Shown here: positions 35,505 to 44,146 of the stretch, one piece after another
Position numbering within the stretch: position 1 is the first letter of the stretch
Layout of the letters: each line of letters starts with the position of its first letter
NCBI RefSeq assembly: GCF_028737265.1
Contig: NZ_JAQZAK010000001.1
Span: forward strand, 1,151,455 to 1,215,454
From: Actinomycetospora callitridis
GTDB taxonomy: Bacteria; Actinomycetota; Actinomycetes; Mycobacteriales; Pseudonocardiaceae
Length of the DNA stretch: 64,000 nucleotides
Direction of reading: 5' to 3'
Position numbers and translations under genes: made by a program
The notes under the pieces: generated by a model
Databases searched by the model: none
Seen by the model: the letters and a program-made list of their open reading frames with translations, nothing else
Told to the model about the DNA's origin: nothing

Positions 35505-36772
35505 GCGCGCCCGCCGAGGGGGCCGCCGAGCCCGCCGCCGAGCCCCCCGCCGACCCCCCCGCCGAGCCCGCCGCCCAGCCCGCCGTCACCGACTGGACCG
35601 ACCAGCTGCTCGAGCTCGACGTCGGGGCGGTCGCGCACGGCGGCCACTGCGTCGCGCGCCACGAGGGCCGGGTGGTGTTCGTGCGCCACGCGCTGCCCGG
35701 CGAGCGGGTGCGGGCGGCGGTCACCGAGGACGCCGGCGGCTCGTTCTGCCGCGCCGACGCGGTCGCGGTGCTCGTCGCGTCGCCGCAGCGCGTCGAGCCG
35801 CCCTGCCCGTGGGCGGGGCCCGGCGGGTGCGGCGGCTGCGACTGGCAGCACGCCGAGCCGGCCCTGCAGCGCGACCTCAAGGCCGTGGTCGTCGCCGAGC
35901 AGCTCTCCCGCCTGGCGGGGATCGAGCGCGAGGTCACCGTCGAGGAGCTGCCCGGCGGGCCGCTGGACTGGCGCACCCGGATGCGGATGGCCGTCACCGA
36001 CGACGGGCGGCCGGGCCTGCGGGCGCACCGCAGCCACGAGGTGCTCCCGGTCGGCGACTGCCCGATCGCCGCGCCGGGGGCGCTCCTGCCCGTGCTGGAG
36101 CGGGAGTGGACCCCGACCGCCGAGGTCGAGATCGTCCGGGACGCCGCGGGCGAGGTGCACGCCGCGGAGCTGTTCGAGGGCGTCCGCCACCCCGCGCTGG
36201 GCAGCGGCACCGCCCACGAGCAGGCCGCCGGCCGCGGGTGGGAGCTGCCCGCGGAGGCGTTCTGGCAGGTCCACCCGCACGCCGCGGACGCCGTGGTCGC
36301 CGCGGTGCTCGAGGGCGTCGGCGACGTCGCACCGGGCGCGTGCACCTGGGACCTCTACGGCGGCGCCGGGCTCATCGCGGCCCCGCTGGCCGAGCGCGTC
36401 GGGCCGGGGGGTCGCGTGGTGCTCGTCGAGAGCGACCCCGCGGCCACCGCGGCGGCGGGGCGGTGCCTCGCCGACCTGCCGGCCGTGCAGGTGGTGCGGG
36501 GCCGGGTGGAGAAGGTCCTGGACGGGCTCCCCGGACCGCCCGCGGTGATCGTCGCCGACCCGCCGCGCAAGGGACTGGGCCGCGGCCTGGCCGGGCGGCT
36601 CGCCGAGCAGGGTGCCGAGCGGATCGTCCTCGTCGCCTGCGACCCGGCGGCGCTCGCCCGCGACGTCGCCGCGATGGCCGAGCACGGCTACCGGTTGGAC
36701 ACGCTGCGTGCGTTCGACGCATTCCCGATGACCCATCACGTCGAGTGCGTCGCAACCGTGCGCCGGACGTGA
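35501..36772 (+). CDS. TRAM-domain class I SAM-dependent RNA (uracil-5-)methyltransferase, RlmC/D-like
   Basis: The 423-aa protein has an Ala/Pro-rich leader, then a TRAM domain (LELDVGAVAHGGHCVARHEGRVVFVRHALPGERV, residues about 37-70). A cysteine cluster C-x6-C-x2-C (CPWAGPGGCGGC) plus an earlier or later Cys probably binds Fe-S. The methyltransferase core has TWDLYGGAGLIAAPLAERV, VADPPRKGLG and the catalytic cysteine in LVACDPAALARD. It methylates C5 of a uridine in rRNA or tRNA; the orthologue is Rv2689c. It is coupled to the permease gene by an ATGA overlap. Confidence 0.9.
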   Translation: MSAPAEGAAEPAAEPPADPPAEPAAQPAVTDWTDQLLELDVGAVAHGGHCVARHEGRVVFVRHALPGERVRAAVTEDAGGSFCRADAVAVLVASPQRVEPPCPWAGPGGCGGCDWQHAEPALQRDLKAVVVAEQLSRLAGIEREVTVEELPGGPLDWRTRMRMAVTDDGRPGLRAHRSHEVLPVGDCPIAAPGALLPVLEREWTPTAEVEIVRDAAGEVHAAELFEGVRHPALGSGTAHEQAAGRGWELPAEAFWQVHPHAADAVVAAVLEGVGDVAPGACTWDLYGGAGLIAAPLAERVGPGGRVVLVESDPAATAAAGRCLADLPAVQVVRGRVEKVLDGLPGPPAVIVADPPRKGLGRGLAGRLAEQGAERIVLVACDPAALARDVAAMAEHGYRLDTLRAFDAFPMTHHVECVATVRRT

Positions 36773-36816
36773 CGTACTCCGGTAGACAGGGACCGGCGGC
36801 GTCGAGGGAGTCACCG

Positions 36817-38010
36817 GTGAGCGGGAGCCTGAGCGGAAGCCTGGTCAGCGCGGGGCTGGTGCCGGCGGGGCCGGTCAGCTTCCTGGACGGGGTCCGGATG
36901 ATCGACCACCACTGCCACAGCGTCGTCGCCGGTCCGCTGGACCGGGCGGGCTTCGAGGCGCTGCTCACCGAGGGTGCCGCGCCGGCCCCGGGCACGAGCG
37001 CCTTCGACTCGGCGCTGGGGTTCTCGGTGCGCCGGTGGTGCGCGCCGGCGCTCGACCTGCCCGCCCACGCCGACCCCGACGACTACCTCGCCCGCCGCGC
37101 CGAGCTCGGGCCCGAGGAGGTGACCCGCCGGTTCCTCGGCGGGGCCGGGGTGGGCGCGGTGTTCGTCGACCACGGCTTCGCGGCCGGCGACCTGCTCGCC
37201 CCGTCGGCCCTCGGCGCGGCGGCCGGCGCGGCGGTGGGCGAGGTGGTGCGGCTCGAGGCGGTGGCCGAGGCCGTGGCCGACGCGGGCGTCGACGCCGCCG
37301 GCTACGGCGACGCCGTGCGGGACGCCGTCGCCGCGCGCACCGACCCCGGGGCGGTGCCGACGCCCGTCGCCACCAAGAGCGTGCTGGCCTACCGCGCGGG
37401 CCTCGACGTCGACCCGACCCGCCCGGAGGCCGCGGAGGTCAAGAAGGCGGCCGACGGGTGGCTGCGGCGCCGCGCGGAGACCGGCGAGCCCCTGCGCGAC
37501 CCCGTGCTCCTGCGCCACGGCCTCTGGACCGGCCTGGACACCGGGCTGCCGCTGCAGATGCACACGGGGTTCGGCGACCGGGACGAGGACCTGCACCGCG
37601 CCAACCCGGCCCTGCTCGTCGGCCTGGCCCGTCTGGTCGAGCCGCTGGGCGTGCCGCTGATGCTGCTGCACTGCTACCCGTACCACCGGGAGGCGGCGTG
37701 GCTCGCGCAGGTGTTCACCGGCGTGCACGTCGACGTCGGCCTGGCCGTGCCCTACGTCGGGCCCCGCGCCGCCACCGTGATCGGCGAGCTGCTCGAGCTC
37801 GCGCCCTTCGGGAAGGTCCTCTACTCCTCGGACGCGTTCGGCCTGCCCGAGCTGCACCTGCTGGGGGCGCTGCGTTTCCGTTCGGCGCTGGGTGGTCTAT
37901 TGGAGCACCTCTGCGCGACGGACGAGCTCGCGCCCGCCGATGCCGAACGGGTGGCCACCATGATCGGGACCGACAACGCGCGCCGGGTCTACGGGCGGAT
38001 GCCGGCGTGA
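36817..38010 (+). CDS. Amidohydrolase family protein (FluG/gamma-glutamyl-type TIM barrel)
   Basis: This 397-aa metal-dependent hydrolase has the HxH-type first metal motif (MIDHHCHSV), a lysine site (ATKSVLAYRAGL), HTGFGDRDEDLH, MLLHCYPYHREAAWLA and the final Asp in LYSSDAFGLPELH. This set matches the amidohydrolases that stand beside, or are fused to, glutamine-synthetase-like enzymes (FluG type). These are thought to handle gamma-glutamyl amides. The GTG follows GAGGGAG. It is coupled by GTGA to an M20 peptidase gene. A GS-like enzyme is encoded at 21.7 kb in the same window. Confidence 0.82.
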   Translation: MSGSLSGSLVSAGLVPAGPVSFLDGVRMIDHHCHSVVAGPLDRAGFEALLTEGAAPAPGTSAFDSALGFSVRRWCAPALDLPAHADPDDYLARRAELGPEEVTRRFLGGAGVGAVFVDHGFAAGDLLAPSALGAAAGAAVGEVVRLEAVAEAVADAGVDAAGYGDAVRDAVAARTDPGAVPTPVATKSVLAYRAGLDVDPTRPEAAEVKKAADGWLRRRAETGEPLRDPVLLRHGLWTGLDTGLPLQMHTGFGDRDEDLHRANPALLVGLARLVEPLGVPLMLLHCYPYHREAAWLAQVFTGVHVDVGLAVPYVGPRAATVIGELLELAPFGKVLYSSDAFGLPELHLLGALRFRSALGGLLEHLCATDELAPADAERVATMIGTDNARRVYGRMPA

Positions 38011-39437
38011 GTCGGCCCCGGCCCGCGGCCCCCCAGCCCACGACGCCGCAGCCCACGACGCCCCAGCCGGCGACCCCGCCCCGCGTCGCCCCGGCGCTGC
38101 ACGTCGCCCTCGAGGACGAGCTCGACGCGGCCGTGGCGCTGCGGCACGCGCTGCACCGCGACCCCCGCCTGTCCGGGGACGAGGCCGACAGCCGCGACCT
38201 CGTGCTCGGCGCGCTCGCGGACGTGGTGCCGGACGGGCGCACCCCCGACCCGGTGGCCGACACCGGGGCGATGCTGCGCCTCGGCCCCCCGGCCGAGGAC
38301 GGGACACCGGCGGTGGCCGTGCGCGCCGAGCTCGACGCCCTGCCCGTCGTGGAGCGCACCGGCCTGCCGTTCAGCGCCACCGGCGCCGCCGCGCACGTGT
38401 GCGGGCACGACGTGCACGTCGCCGCGCTGGTCGCCGTGGTGCGCGCGATCGCACGGGCGGGCGCCAACGCGCTGCCCGCGCCGCTGCTCGCCGTCTTCCA
38501 GCCGCGCGAGGAGAAGGCCCCGTCCGGCGCCGCGGACGTCGCCGCCGACCCCGCCTTCGTCGCCCACCGGGTGGGGGCGGTGCTCGGCGTGCACGTCCAG
38601 CCCGAGCTGCCCCGCGGCACGGTCTCGGTGCGCGGCGGCCCGGTGAACGCCTCGGCCGACGAGATCGAGATCGAGGTGCACGGGCGCGGCGGGCACGGCG
38701 GCTACCCCCACCGCACGCGCGACCCCGTGCTCGCCCTCGCCGAGATCGTCGCCGGCGTGCACCACATCGTGTCCCGGCGCGTCGACCCGATGGCCGCCGG
38801 CGTGATCACCATCGGGCAGATAACCGCGGGCTCGGCGCCCAACATCGTCCCCGAGACCGCGTCGGCGCGCGGCACCGTCCGGGCGCTCGACGCCGACCGG
38901 GACGAGATGCTCGCCGCGGTCCGCGACGTCGTGGAGGGCACCGCCACGGCCTACGGGTGCACCGCCACGCTCACCGTGGTGCCCAACGAGCCGGCCGTGG
39001 TCAACGACGACGCGCTGGCCCGCACGGTCGCGGCGTCGCTCGGCGGCCGCCGCCGCGAGGACCGGGCCGGCGGCAGTGGCAACGGCAGTGGCAGTGGCAG
39101 TGGCAGGGGCAGTGGCAGCGGTCACGGCAGCGGCAACGGGCACGGGGACGCGGACGGCGCGGGGGAGCCGACCGGCCTGGTGCTCGACACCACGTTCCGA
39201 TCCTGCGGCGCGGACGACTTCTCGCACTACGGTGACGTGCTGCCGTCGTTGATGCTGTTCGTGGGCACGACCCCGGCCGGGTCCACCCCGGGCGAGGGCC
39301 CCGGCCTGCACCACCCCGAGTTCTCGCCCGACGACGCGATGGTCGGCGAGGTGGCCCGCGCGCTCCTCGCCTCGGTCGTCGCCGCGGGCGCGGCGCTCGT
39401 GGACACCACCGCGGAGCCTGCGGACCCGCTGGTCTAA
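38007..39437 (+). CDS. M20-family metallo-amidohydrolase with a glycine/serine insertion
   Basis: The 476-aa protein belongs to the M20D amidohydrolases, which deacylate N-acyl amino acids and related compounds. Motifs are AVRAELDALPVVE, HVCGHDVHVAAL, a PREEK stretch in place of the usual QPAEE, and the dimerisation-domain HGRGGHGGYPHRTRDPV. The N-terminus holds three TTPQP-type repeats. Between residues about 353 and 385 a GSGNGSGSG-type, His-containing run encoded by an imperfect 6-bp repeat interrupts the C-terminal catalytic region. It is just before CGADDFSHYGDVLPS, which carries the last metal ligand region. Start GTG overlaps the amidohydrolase stop. Confidence 0.85.
   Translation: MSRPRPAAPQPTTPQPTTPQPATPPRVAPALHVALEDELDAAVALRHALHRDPRLSGDEADSRDLVLGALADVVPDGRTPDPVADTGAMLRLGPPAEDGTPAVAVRAELDALPVVERTGLPFSATGAAAHVCGHDVHVAALVAVVRAIARAGANALPAPLLAVFQPREEKAPSGAADVAADPAFVAHRVGAVLGVHVQPELPRGTVSVRGGPVNASADEIEIEVHGRGGHGGYPHRTRDPVLALAEIVAGVHHIVSRRVDPMAAGVITIGQITAGSAPNIVPETASARGTVRALDADRDEMLAAVRDVVEGTATAYGCTATLTVVPNEPAVVNDDALARTVAASLGGRRREDRAGGSGNGSGSGSGRGSGSGHGSGNGHGDADGAGEPTGLVLDTTFRSCGADDFSHYGDVLPSLMLFVGTTPAGSTPGEGPGLHHPEFSPDDAMVGEVARALLASVVAAGAALVDTTAEPADPLV
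39070..39145 (+). repeat. Imperfect GGCAGT hexanucleotide repeat inside the M20 gene
   Basis: About a dozen units of GGCAGT or one-base variants (GGCAAC, GGCAGG, GGTCAC) in frame give alternating Gly and Ser/Asn/His. A unit length divisible by three means slippage would change linker length without a frameshift. Confidence 0.7.
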
Positions 39438-39523
39438 CCCGAGGCCGGCTCCAGATCGTCACCACCCCGCTCGTCACCACCCCGGGACCACGGGCCGACG
39501 AGCCCTCGTGAAGGAGATCAGCC

Positions 39524-40105
39524 GTGACCGAGATCCAGGCGTTCGCCCGCGAGTTCCTGCGCGACCCGTTCAACGTCGCCGCGCTGGTCCCCAGCTTCGC
39601 GCCCCTCTGCCGCCAGGCCGCCGCACCGCTGCCCGAGACCGGCGACCCGGTGGTGCTCGACCTCGGCGCCGGGACCGGCCAGGTCACCGACGTGATCCAG
39701 GAGCGCCTGGGCGGACGCGGCCGGCACATCGCGGTGGAGTTCAACCCCCGCATGGCCGCCGTCCTCCAGGAGCGCCACCCGAAGGTCGAGGTGATCTGTG
39801 ACGACGCGAACGCCGTCGTCGAGCGCCTGCTCGCCGAGGGGGTGCGCAGCGACCTCACCGTCTCCGGGCTGCCGTGGCCGGTCACGTCGCCGAAGGACCG
39901 CACGATCTTCCGCCCGCTGGCGCGCCTCGCCGCCCCGGGCGGCGCGGTGACGCAGCTCGCGCACGCCTGGATCCGCTTCTTCCCGGCCGCCAAGCAGGTG
40001 CAGCGCAACCTCGAGACGCACTTCGAGGAGGTCGTCGTCACCCGCACGGTGATGGCGAACATCCCCCCGGCTGTGGTCTACGTCGCCCGGCGGCCGCGAA
40101 CCTGA
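39524..40105 (+). CDS. Class I SAM-dependent methyltransferase (PmtA/KsgA-like)
   Basis: The 193-aa protein resembles the phospholipid N-methyltransferase/rRNA adenine dimethylase-like group. FLRDPFNVAALVPSFAPLC precedes the SAM motif VVLDLGAGTGQVTDVIQERL; then HIAVEFNPRMAAVLQERHP and SDLTVSGLPWPVTSPKD stand in place of the NPP-type motif. The short length and the PSFAPL segment favour a lipid-methylating PmtA-like enzyme, but the substrate is uncertain. GTG start with GGAGATC upstream; it stands just before dxs. Confidence 0.75.
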   Translation: MTEIQAFAREFLRDPFNVAALVPSFAPLCRQAAAPLPETGDPVVLDLGAGTGQVTDVIQERLGGRGRHIAVEFNPRMAAVLQERHPKVEVICDDANAVVERLLAEGVRSDLTVSGLPWPVTSPKDRTIFRPLARLAAPGGAVTQLAHAWIRFFPAAKQVQRNLETHFEEVVVTRTVMANIPPAVVYVARRPRT

Positions 40106-40158
40106 TGGTCGCGCCGTCGACGACGATCCGGGCGAACTGCGCCCGCTCCGCGCGTCCG

Positions 40159-40164
40159 TAGACT
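40159..40164 (+). promoter_or_regulatory. -10 box (TAGACT) for dxs
   Basis: TAGACT predicts a start near 40172 and a leader of about 32 nt that contains GGAGCAGAGGTGA before the dxs GTG. Confidence 0.45.
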
Positions 40165-40203
40165 GGGCGGGCCGTTGACCCCCGGCGGAGCAGAGGTGAC
40201 CTC

Positions 40204-42195
40204 GTGACGTTGATGGACCGTGTCCGCACCCCCGCGGACCTGCGCGGTCTCGACGCGGACGAGGTCGTCGCCCTCGCGTCCGAGATCCGCGCGTTCCTCG
40301 TCGACCGGGTGTGCCGCACCGGCGGGCACCTCGGGCCGAACCTGGGTGTGGTGGAGCTGACGCTGGCCCTGCACCGCGTCTTCGACTCCCCGCGCGACGC
40401 GCTGATCTACGACACGGGCCACCAGAGCTACGTCCACAAGATCCTCACGGGACGTGCGGGCGACTTCGGCGGGCTGCGCCAGGTCGGCGGGCTCTCGGGC
40501 TACCCGAGCCGCACCGAGAGCGAGCACGACCTGGTGGAGAACTCCCACGCCTCCACCGCGCTGTCGTGGGCGGACGGTCTCGCGAAGGCCGACGCGCTCA
40601 CCGGGCGCGACCGCTCGGTGGTGGCCGTCGTCGGCGACGGGGCCCTCACCGGCGGGATGTGCTGGGAGGCGCTCAACAACATCGCCGCGGCCCCCGACCG
40701 GCCCGTGGTGATCGTCGTCAACGACAACGGGCGCTCGTACTCGCCGACGATCGGCGGGCTGTCGCGCAAGCTGACGGCGCTGCGGCTGCTGCCCCGCTAC
40801 GAGCAGGTCCTCGAGCACGGCAAGCGCGCCGTGCAGGGCATGCCGCTGGTCGGCCCGACGCTGTACTCGGCCCTGCACGCCGCGAAGGCCGGGATGAAGG
40901 ACGCCCTGAGCCCGCAGCCGCTGTTCGCCGACCTCGGGCTGAAGTACCTCGGGCCCGTCGACGGGCACGACGTCGAGGCCATGGAGCACGCCCTGCGGGT
41001 GGCCCGCGACTTCGGCGGCCCGGTCGTCGTGCACGCGGTGACCGCGAAGGGCCGGGGCTTCGCCCCCGCCGAGGCCGACGAGGCCGACCTCATGCACTCC
41101 CCGGGGCCGCTCGACCCCGAGACCGGGGTGCCGGTCGGGCCCAAGCCCCGGGACTGGACCGCGGTCTTCACCGAGTCGATGCTCGAGCTGGGGCGCGAGC
41201 GCTCCGACGTCGTCGCGATCACCGCGGCGATGCAGGGCCCCACCGGCCTGACCCCCTTCGGCGAGGCGTTCCCCGAGCGGCTGTTCGACGTGGGCATCGC
41301 CGAGCAGCACGCGATGACCTCGGCGGCCGGGCTCGCCGCGGGCGGCCTGCACCCCATCGTCGCGATCTACTCGACGTTCCTCAACCGCGCGTTCGACCAG
41401 CTGCTCATGGACGTCTCACTGCACCGCGCGCCCGTGACGATCACGCTCGACCGCGCCGGGGTCACCGGCAGCGACGGCGCGAGCCACAACGGCATGTGGG
41501 ACCTCTCGATCCTCGGGATCGTGCCCGGCCTGCGGGTCGCCGCCCCCCGGGACGCGGTGACGCTGCGCGAGGAGCTGCGCGAGGCCGTCGGCATCGACGA
41601 CGGGCCGACCGCCCTGCGCTGGTCGAAGGGCGCGGTGCCCGCCGCGGTGCCCGCGCTGCGCACGCTCGGCCCGGCCGAGGGGCCCGGGCGCGTCGACGTC
41701 CTCGCCGAGCCCGGCCGTCCCTCGCGCGCCGCGCCGCGGCCCACCGCGGTCGACCGGCTGCCCGACAGCGTCGTGCCCGACGTCCCGGACGTCCTGCTCG
41801 TGTGCGTCGGGGCGTTCGGCGAGCTCGGGGTGCAGGCGGCCGAGCGGCTGACCGCGCAGGGGATCGGCGTCACCGTCGTCGACCCGCGCTGGGTGCAGCC
41901 CGTGCCCGAGGCGCTCGTGACGCTGGCCGGCGAGCACCGCCTCGTGGTCACCGTCGAGGACGGCGGGCGCCACGGCGGCGTCGGGTCGGCGATCGCCGAC
42001 GCCCTCGCCTCGGCCGAGGTGGACGTCCCCGTGCGCACGCTCGCCCTCGACCAGGAGTTCCTCGCCCACGCCTCGCGCGGCCAGGTGCTCGCCGGGGCGG
42101 GCCTCACCGACGCCGACGTCGCCCGGCGGATCACCGAATGGGTCTCGGGGCGCGACACGACTCTCGTGCCGGACGCGGACACCGTCGCGCGCTGA
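40204..42195 (+). CDS. dxs: 1-deoxy-D-xylulose-5-phosphate synthase
   Basis: The 663-aa thiamine-diphosphate enzyme condenses pyruvate and glyceraldehyde-3-phosphate, the entry step of the MEP isoprenoid pathway. It has [35 protein letters not shown], the TPP motif [18 protein letters not shown]...[32 protein letters not shown] (catalytic Glu) and [19 protein letters not shown] in the transketolase domain, then the C-terminal domain. The segment around residues 490-520 is longer than in many homologues ([20 protein letters not shown]). The GTG at 40204 is used. It is equivalent to dxs1 (Rv2682c). Confidence 0.96.
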   Translation: MTLMDRVRTPADLRGLDADEVVALASEIRAFLVDRVCRTGGHLGPNLGVVELTLALHRVFDSPRDALIYDTGHQSYVHKILTGRAGDFGGLRQVGGLSGYPSRTESEHDLVENSHASTALSWADGLAKADALTGRDRSVVAVVGDGALTGGMCWEALNNIAAAPDRPVVIVVNDNGRSYSPTIGGLSRKLTALRLLPRYEQVLEHGKRAVQGMPLVGPTLYSALHAAKAGMKDALSPQPLFADLGLKYLGPVDGHDVEAMEHALRVARDFGGPVVVHAVTAKGRGFAPAEADEADLMHSPGPLDPETGVPVGPKPRDWTAVFTESMLELGRERSDVVAITAAMQGPTGLTPFGEAFPERLFDVGIAEQHAMTSAAGLAAGGLHPIVAIYSTFLNRAFDQLLMDVSLHRAPVTITLDRAGVTGSDGASHNGMWDLSILGIVPGLRVAAPRDAVTLREELREAVGIDDGPTALRWSKGAVPAAVPALRTLGPAEGPGRVDVLAEPGRPSRAAPRPTAVDRLPDSVVPDVPDVLLVCVGAFGELGVQAAERLTAQGIGVTVVDPRWVQPVPEALVTLAGEHRLVVTVEDGGRHGGVGSAIADALASAEVDVPVRTLALDQEFLAHASRGQVLAGAGLTDADVARRITEWVSGRDTTLVPDADTVAR

Positions 42196-42219
42196 TCGCT
42201 CGTGCCCCCTCTTCGCTTT

Positions 42220-42238
42220 CTCAGGGGCTGCTCAGGAG
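42220..42238 (+). promoter_or_regulatory. Direct repeat before cutR, 11-bp spacing (candidate response-regulator site)
   Basis: CTCAGGGG (42220-42227) and CTCAGGAG (42231-42238) are repeated with an 11-bp period, one helical turn, as expected for a dimeric OmpR-type regulator. They lie 20-40 nt before the cutR start, suggesting autoregulation. Confidence 0.45.
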
Positions 42239-42258
42239 ACCTGTGGCACCGTGGAGAT

Positions 42259-42930
42259 GTGCGAGTACTGATCGTGGAGGACGAGCAGGCCCTGGCCAAC
42301 GCGCTGGCCCGTGGCCTGCGCCGCGAGGGCATGGCGGTCGACGTCGCGTACGACGGCGACGAGGGCAGCGAGAAGGTCGGGGTGACGCGCTACGACGTCG
42401 TCGTGCTCGACCGCGACCTGCCGGGACGCTCCGGTGACGAGCTGTGCGCCGAGATCGTCGGCGACGTCACGCGCGTCATCATGCTGACGGCGAGCGGCGC
42501 GCTGCGGGACAAGGTGGAGGGTCTCGCGCTCGGCGCGGACGACTACCTCGCCAAGCCCTTCGACTTCCCGGAGCTCGTGGCGCGTGTCCGCGCCCTCGGC
42601 CGGCGCGCCACGCCCGCGGTGCCGCCGGTGCTGCGCTCCGCGGACATCGTGCTCGACCCGGCGAAGCGCACCGTGACCCGCCGCGGCTCGGTGCTCGAGC
42701 TCACCCGCAAGGAGTTCGGGGTGCTCGAGGTGCTCATGGCCGCCGGCGGCGCGGTGGTCAGCTCCGAGGAGCTGCTCGAGCGGGTCTGGGACGAGAACGC
42801 CGACCCGTTCACCACCACGGTGCGGGTCACGGTGATGACCCTGCGCAAGAAGCTCGGCGAGCCGGGGATCATCGACACCGTCGTCGGGTCCGGCTACCGG
42901 GTGCCGGCGGAGTCGCCCGCGGTGGTCTAG
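42259..42930 (+). CDS. cutR: OmpR-family response regulator (CutR-like)
   Basis: The 223-aa regulator has a receiver domain with acidic pocket VEDEQ, phospho-acceptor Asp in YDVVVLDRDLPGRSGDELC (about residue 50), MLTASG and the lysine in DYLAKPFDFPELVARVRALGRR. A winged-helix domain follows (ELTRKEFGVLEVLMAAGGAVVSSEELLERVWDENADPFTTTVRVTVMTLRKKLGEP). The sequence closely follows Streptomyces CutR, including the DPFTxxVRVTVMTLR stretch. The GTG at 42259 is preferred since the upstream extension is not conserved. The sensor kinase gene follows 54 nt later behind its own -10 box. Confidence 0.9.
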   Translation: MRVLIVEDEQALANALARGLRREGMAVDVAYDGDEGSEKVGVTRYDVVVLDRDLPGRSGDELCAEIVGDVTRVIMLTASGALRDKVEGLALGADDYLAKPFDFPELVARVRALGRRATPAVPPVLRSADIVLDPAKRTVTRRGSVLELTRKEFGVLEVLMAAGGAVVSSEELLERVWDENADPFTTTVRVTVMTLRKKLGEPGIIDTVVGSGYRVPAESPAVV

Positions 42931-42971
42931 GGCCGCTCGAGCCCTTCACGGGGCCGCCTCCGCGCGCCCCG

Positions 42972-42977
42972 TAGCGT
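42972..42977 (+). promoter_or_regulatory. -10 box (TAGCGT) for a leaderless sensor-kinase gene
   Basis: TAGCGT is followed by 7 nt and the GTG at 42985. The kinase may therefore be transcribed apart from the regulator. Confidence 0.5.
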
Positions 42978-42984
42978 CACGGCC

Positions 42985-44133
42985 GTGTCCGCCGCCTCGC
43001 CCGCCCTGCGCCGCGGACCCGGCCTCCGGGTCCGGCTGACGCTGGTCGCCACCGGCCTCGTCGCCGTCGTGGCCGTGGTGATGGTGTGGCTCGGCTGGAT
43101 GCTCGTCGGCGAGGTCGCGGCGGGCGTTCCCCAGCTCCCGCCCGACACCCCCGTCACCGTCGACGGCGTGCGCGTGCCGGCCGGGGAGCTGGCCGACGCG
43201 CTCGGGAAGTCCGCCCGCACCGAGGTGCTGCGGGTCGGGTCGATCGCGTTCGCGATGGTCGTGATCTCGGCGGCCCTGGTGTCCTGGGTCCTGGTCCGGC
43301 GGGTCCTGCGCCCGCTGCACGAGGTCACCGCCGCCGCGCGCAGGCTCTCGGCGGAGTCGCTCGACGCCCGCATCGGGCTGACCGGCCCCCGCGACGAGGT
43401 CGCCGAGCTGGCCGCCACCTTCGACGCGATGCTCGACCGTCTGCAGGCGGCGTTCGACGCGCAGCGCCGCTTCGTCGCCAACGCGAGCCACGAGCTGCGC
43501 ACTCCGCTCGCGGTGCTGCGCACCGAGGTCGACGTGACCCTCGCCGACCCCGAGGCCGACGTCGCCGAGCTGCGGCGCATGGCCGAGGTGATCCGCGAGG
43601 CCACCCGCCGCGCCGAGCACCTCGTCGCCGGCCTGCTGCTGCTCGCGCGCACCGAGGCCGCCGACGCCGTGCCGACCGAGCCCGTCGATCTCGCCGAGAC
43701 CGTGCCCATCGCGCTCGACGCGGTGCGCGCGGAGGCCCGCGACCGGGGGCTGAGGATTCGGACCGACCTCGCCTCCGCCGGGGTCGCCGGCGACGCCGCC
43801 CTGCTCGGGCGCATCGCCGGGAACCTCGTCGAGAACGGTGTGCGCCACAACGTCGACGGGGGCTGGCTGACCCTGCGCACCGGGGTCGAGGACGGGCACG
43901 CGGTGCTCGCCGTGGCGTCGTCGGGACCCGTGGTCTCGCCGGAGACCGTCGCGGAGCTGTTCGAGCCCTTCCGCCGTGGCGCCGGCCGCACCGGCACCGG
44001 CACCGGCCTGGGCCTGTCGATCGTGCGTGCCGTGGCCCACGCGCACGGGGGACGCGCGTCCGCCGAGCCCGTCGAGGGCGGTGGGCTCGCGGTGACCGTG
44101 GCGTTGCCGCTGGATTCCCGGCCGAGCACGTGA
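42985..44133 (+). CDS. cutS: Two-component sensor histidine kinase (CutS-like)
   Basis: The 382-aa kinase has two transmembrane helices (about residues 17-42 and 80-105) enclosing a short external loop of about 40 residues. HAMP (VRRVLRPLHEVTAAARRLS), the H-box RRFVANASHELRTPLAVLRTEVD (His near 173), N-box NLVENGVRHNV and G-boxes GTGTGLGLSIVRAVAHAHGG follow. It partners CutR. Streptomyces CutS is described as having conserved external cysteines linked to disulfide/secretion stress; I see no cysteine anywhere in this protein, so the signal may differ. GTG start, leaderless. Confidence 0.88.
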   Translation: MSAASPALRRGPGLRVRLTLVATGLVAVVAVVMVWLGWMLVGEVAAGVPQLPPDTPVTVDGVRVPAGELADALGKSARTEVLRVGSIAFAMVVISAALVSWVLVRRVLRPLHEVTAAARRLSAESLDARIGLTGPRDEVAELAATFDAMLDRLQAAFDAQRRFVANASHELRTPLAVLRTEVDVTLADPEADVAELRRMAEVIREATRRAEHLVAGLLLLARTEAADAVPTEPVDLAETVPIALDAVRAEARDRGLRIRTDLASAGVAGDAALLGRIAGNLVENGVRHNVDGGWLTLRTGVEDGHAVLAVASSGPVVSPETVAELFEPFRRGAGRTGTGTGLGLSIVRAVAHAHGGRASAEPVEGGGLAVTVALPLDSRPST

Positions 44134-44134
44134 T

Positions 44135-44140
44135 TACAGT
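44135..44140 (+). promoter_or_regulatory. -10 box (TACAGT) for leaderless truncated haemoglobin
   Basis: TACAGT ends 6 nt before the ATG at 44147, and no ribosome site is present. It lies in the 13-nt gap after the kinase stop. Confidence 0.5.
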
Positions 44141-44146
44141 GTTGCA

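Noticed and set aside
35377..36816. Upstream extension of the amidohydrolase frame
   Set aside because: It is a shifted frame over the RNA methyltransferase gene; the amidohydrolase has its own GTG with GAGGGAG.
42202..42258. A 19-residue N-terminal extension of CutR
   Set aside because: It is not part of the conserved receiver start (VRVLIVEDE) and would cover the direct-repeat regulatory site.
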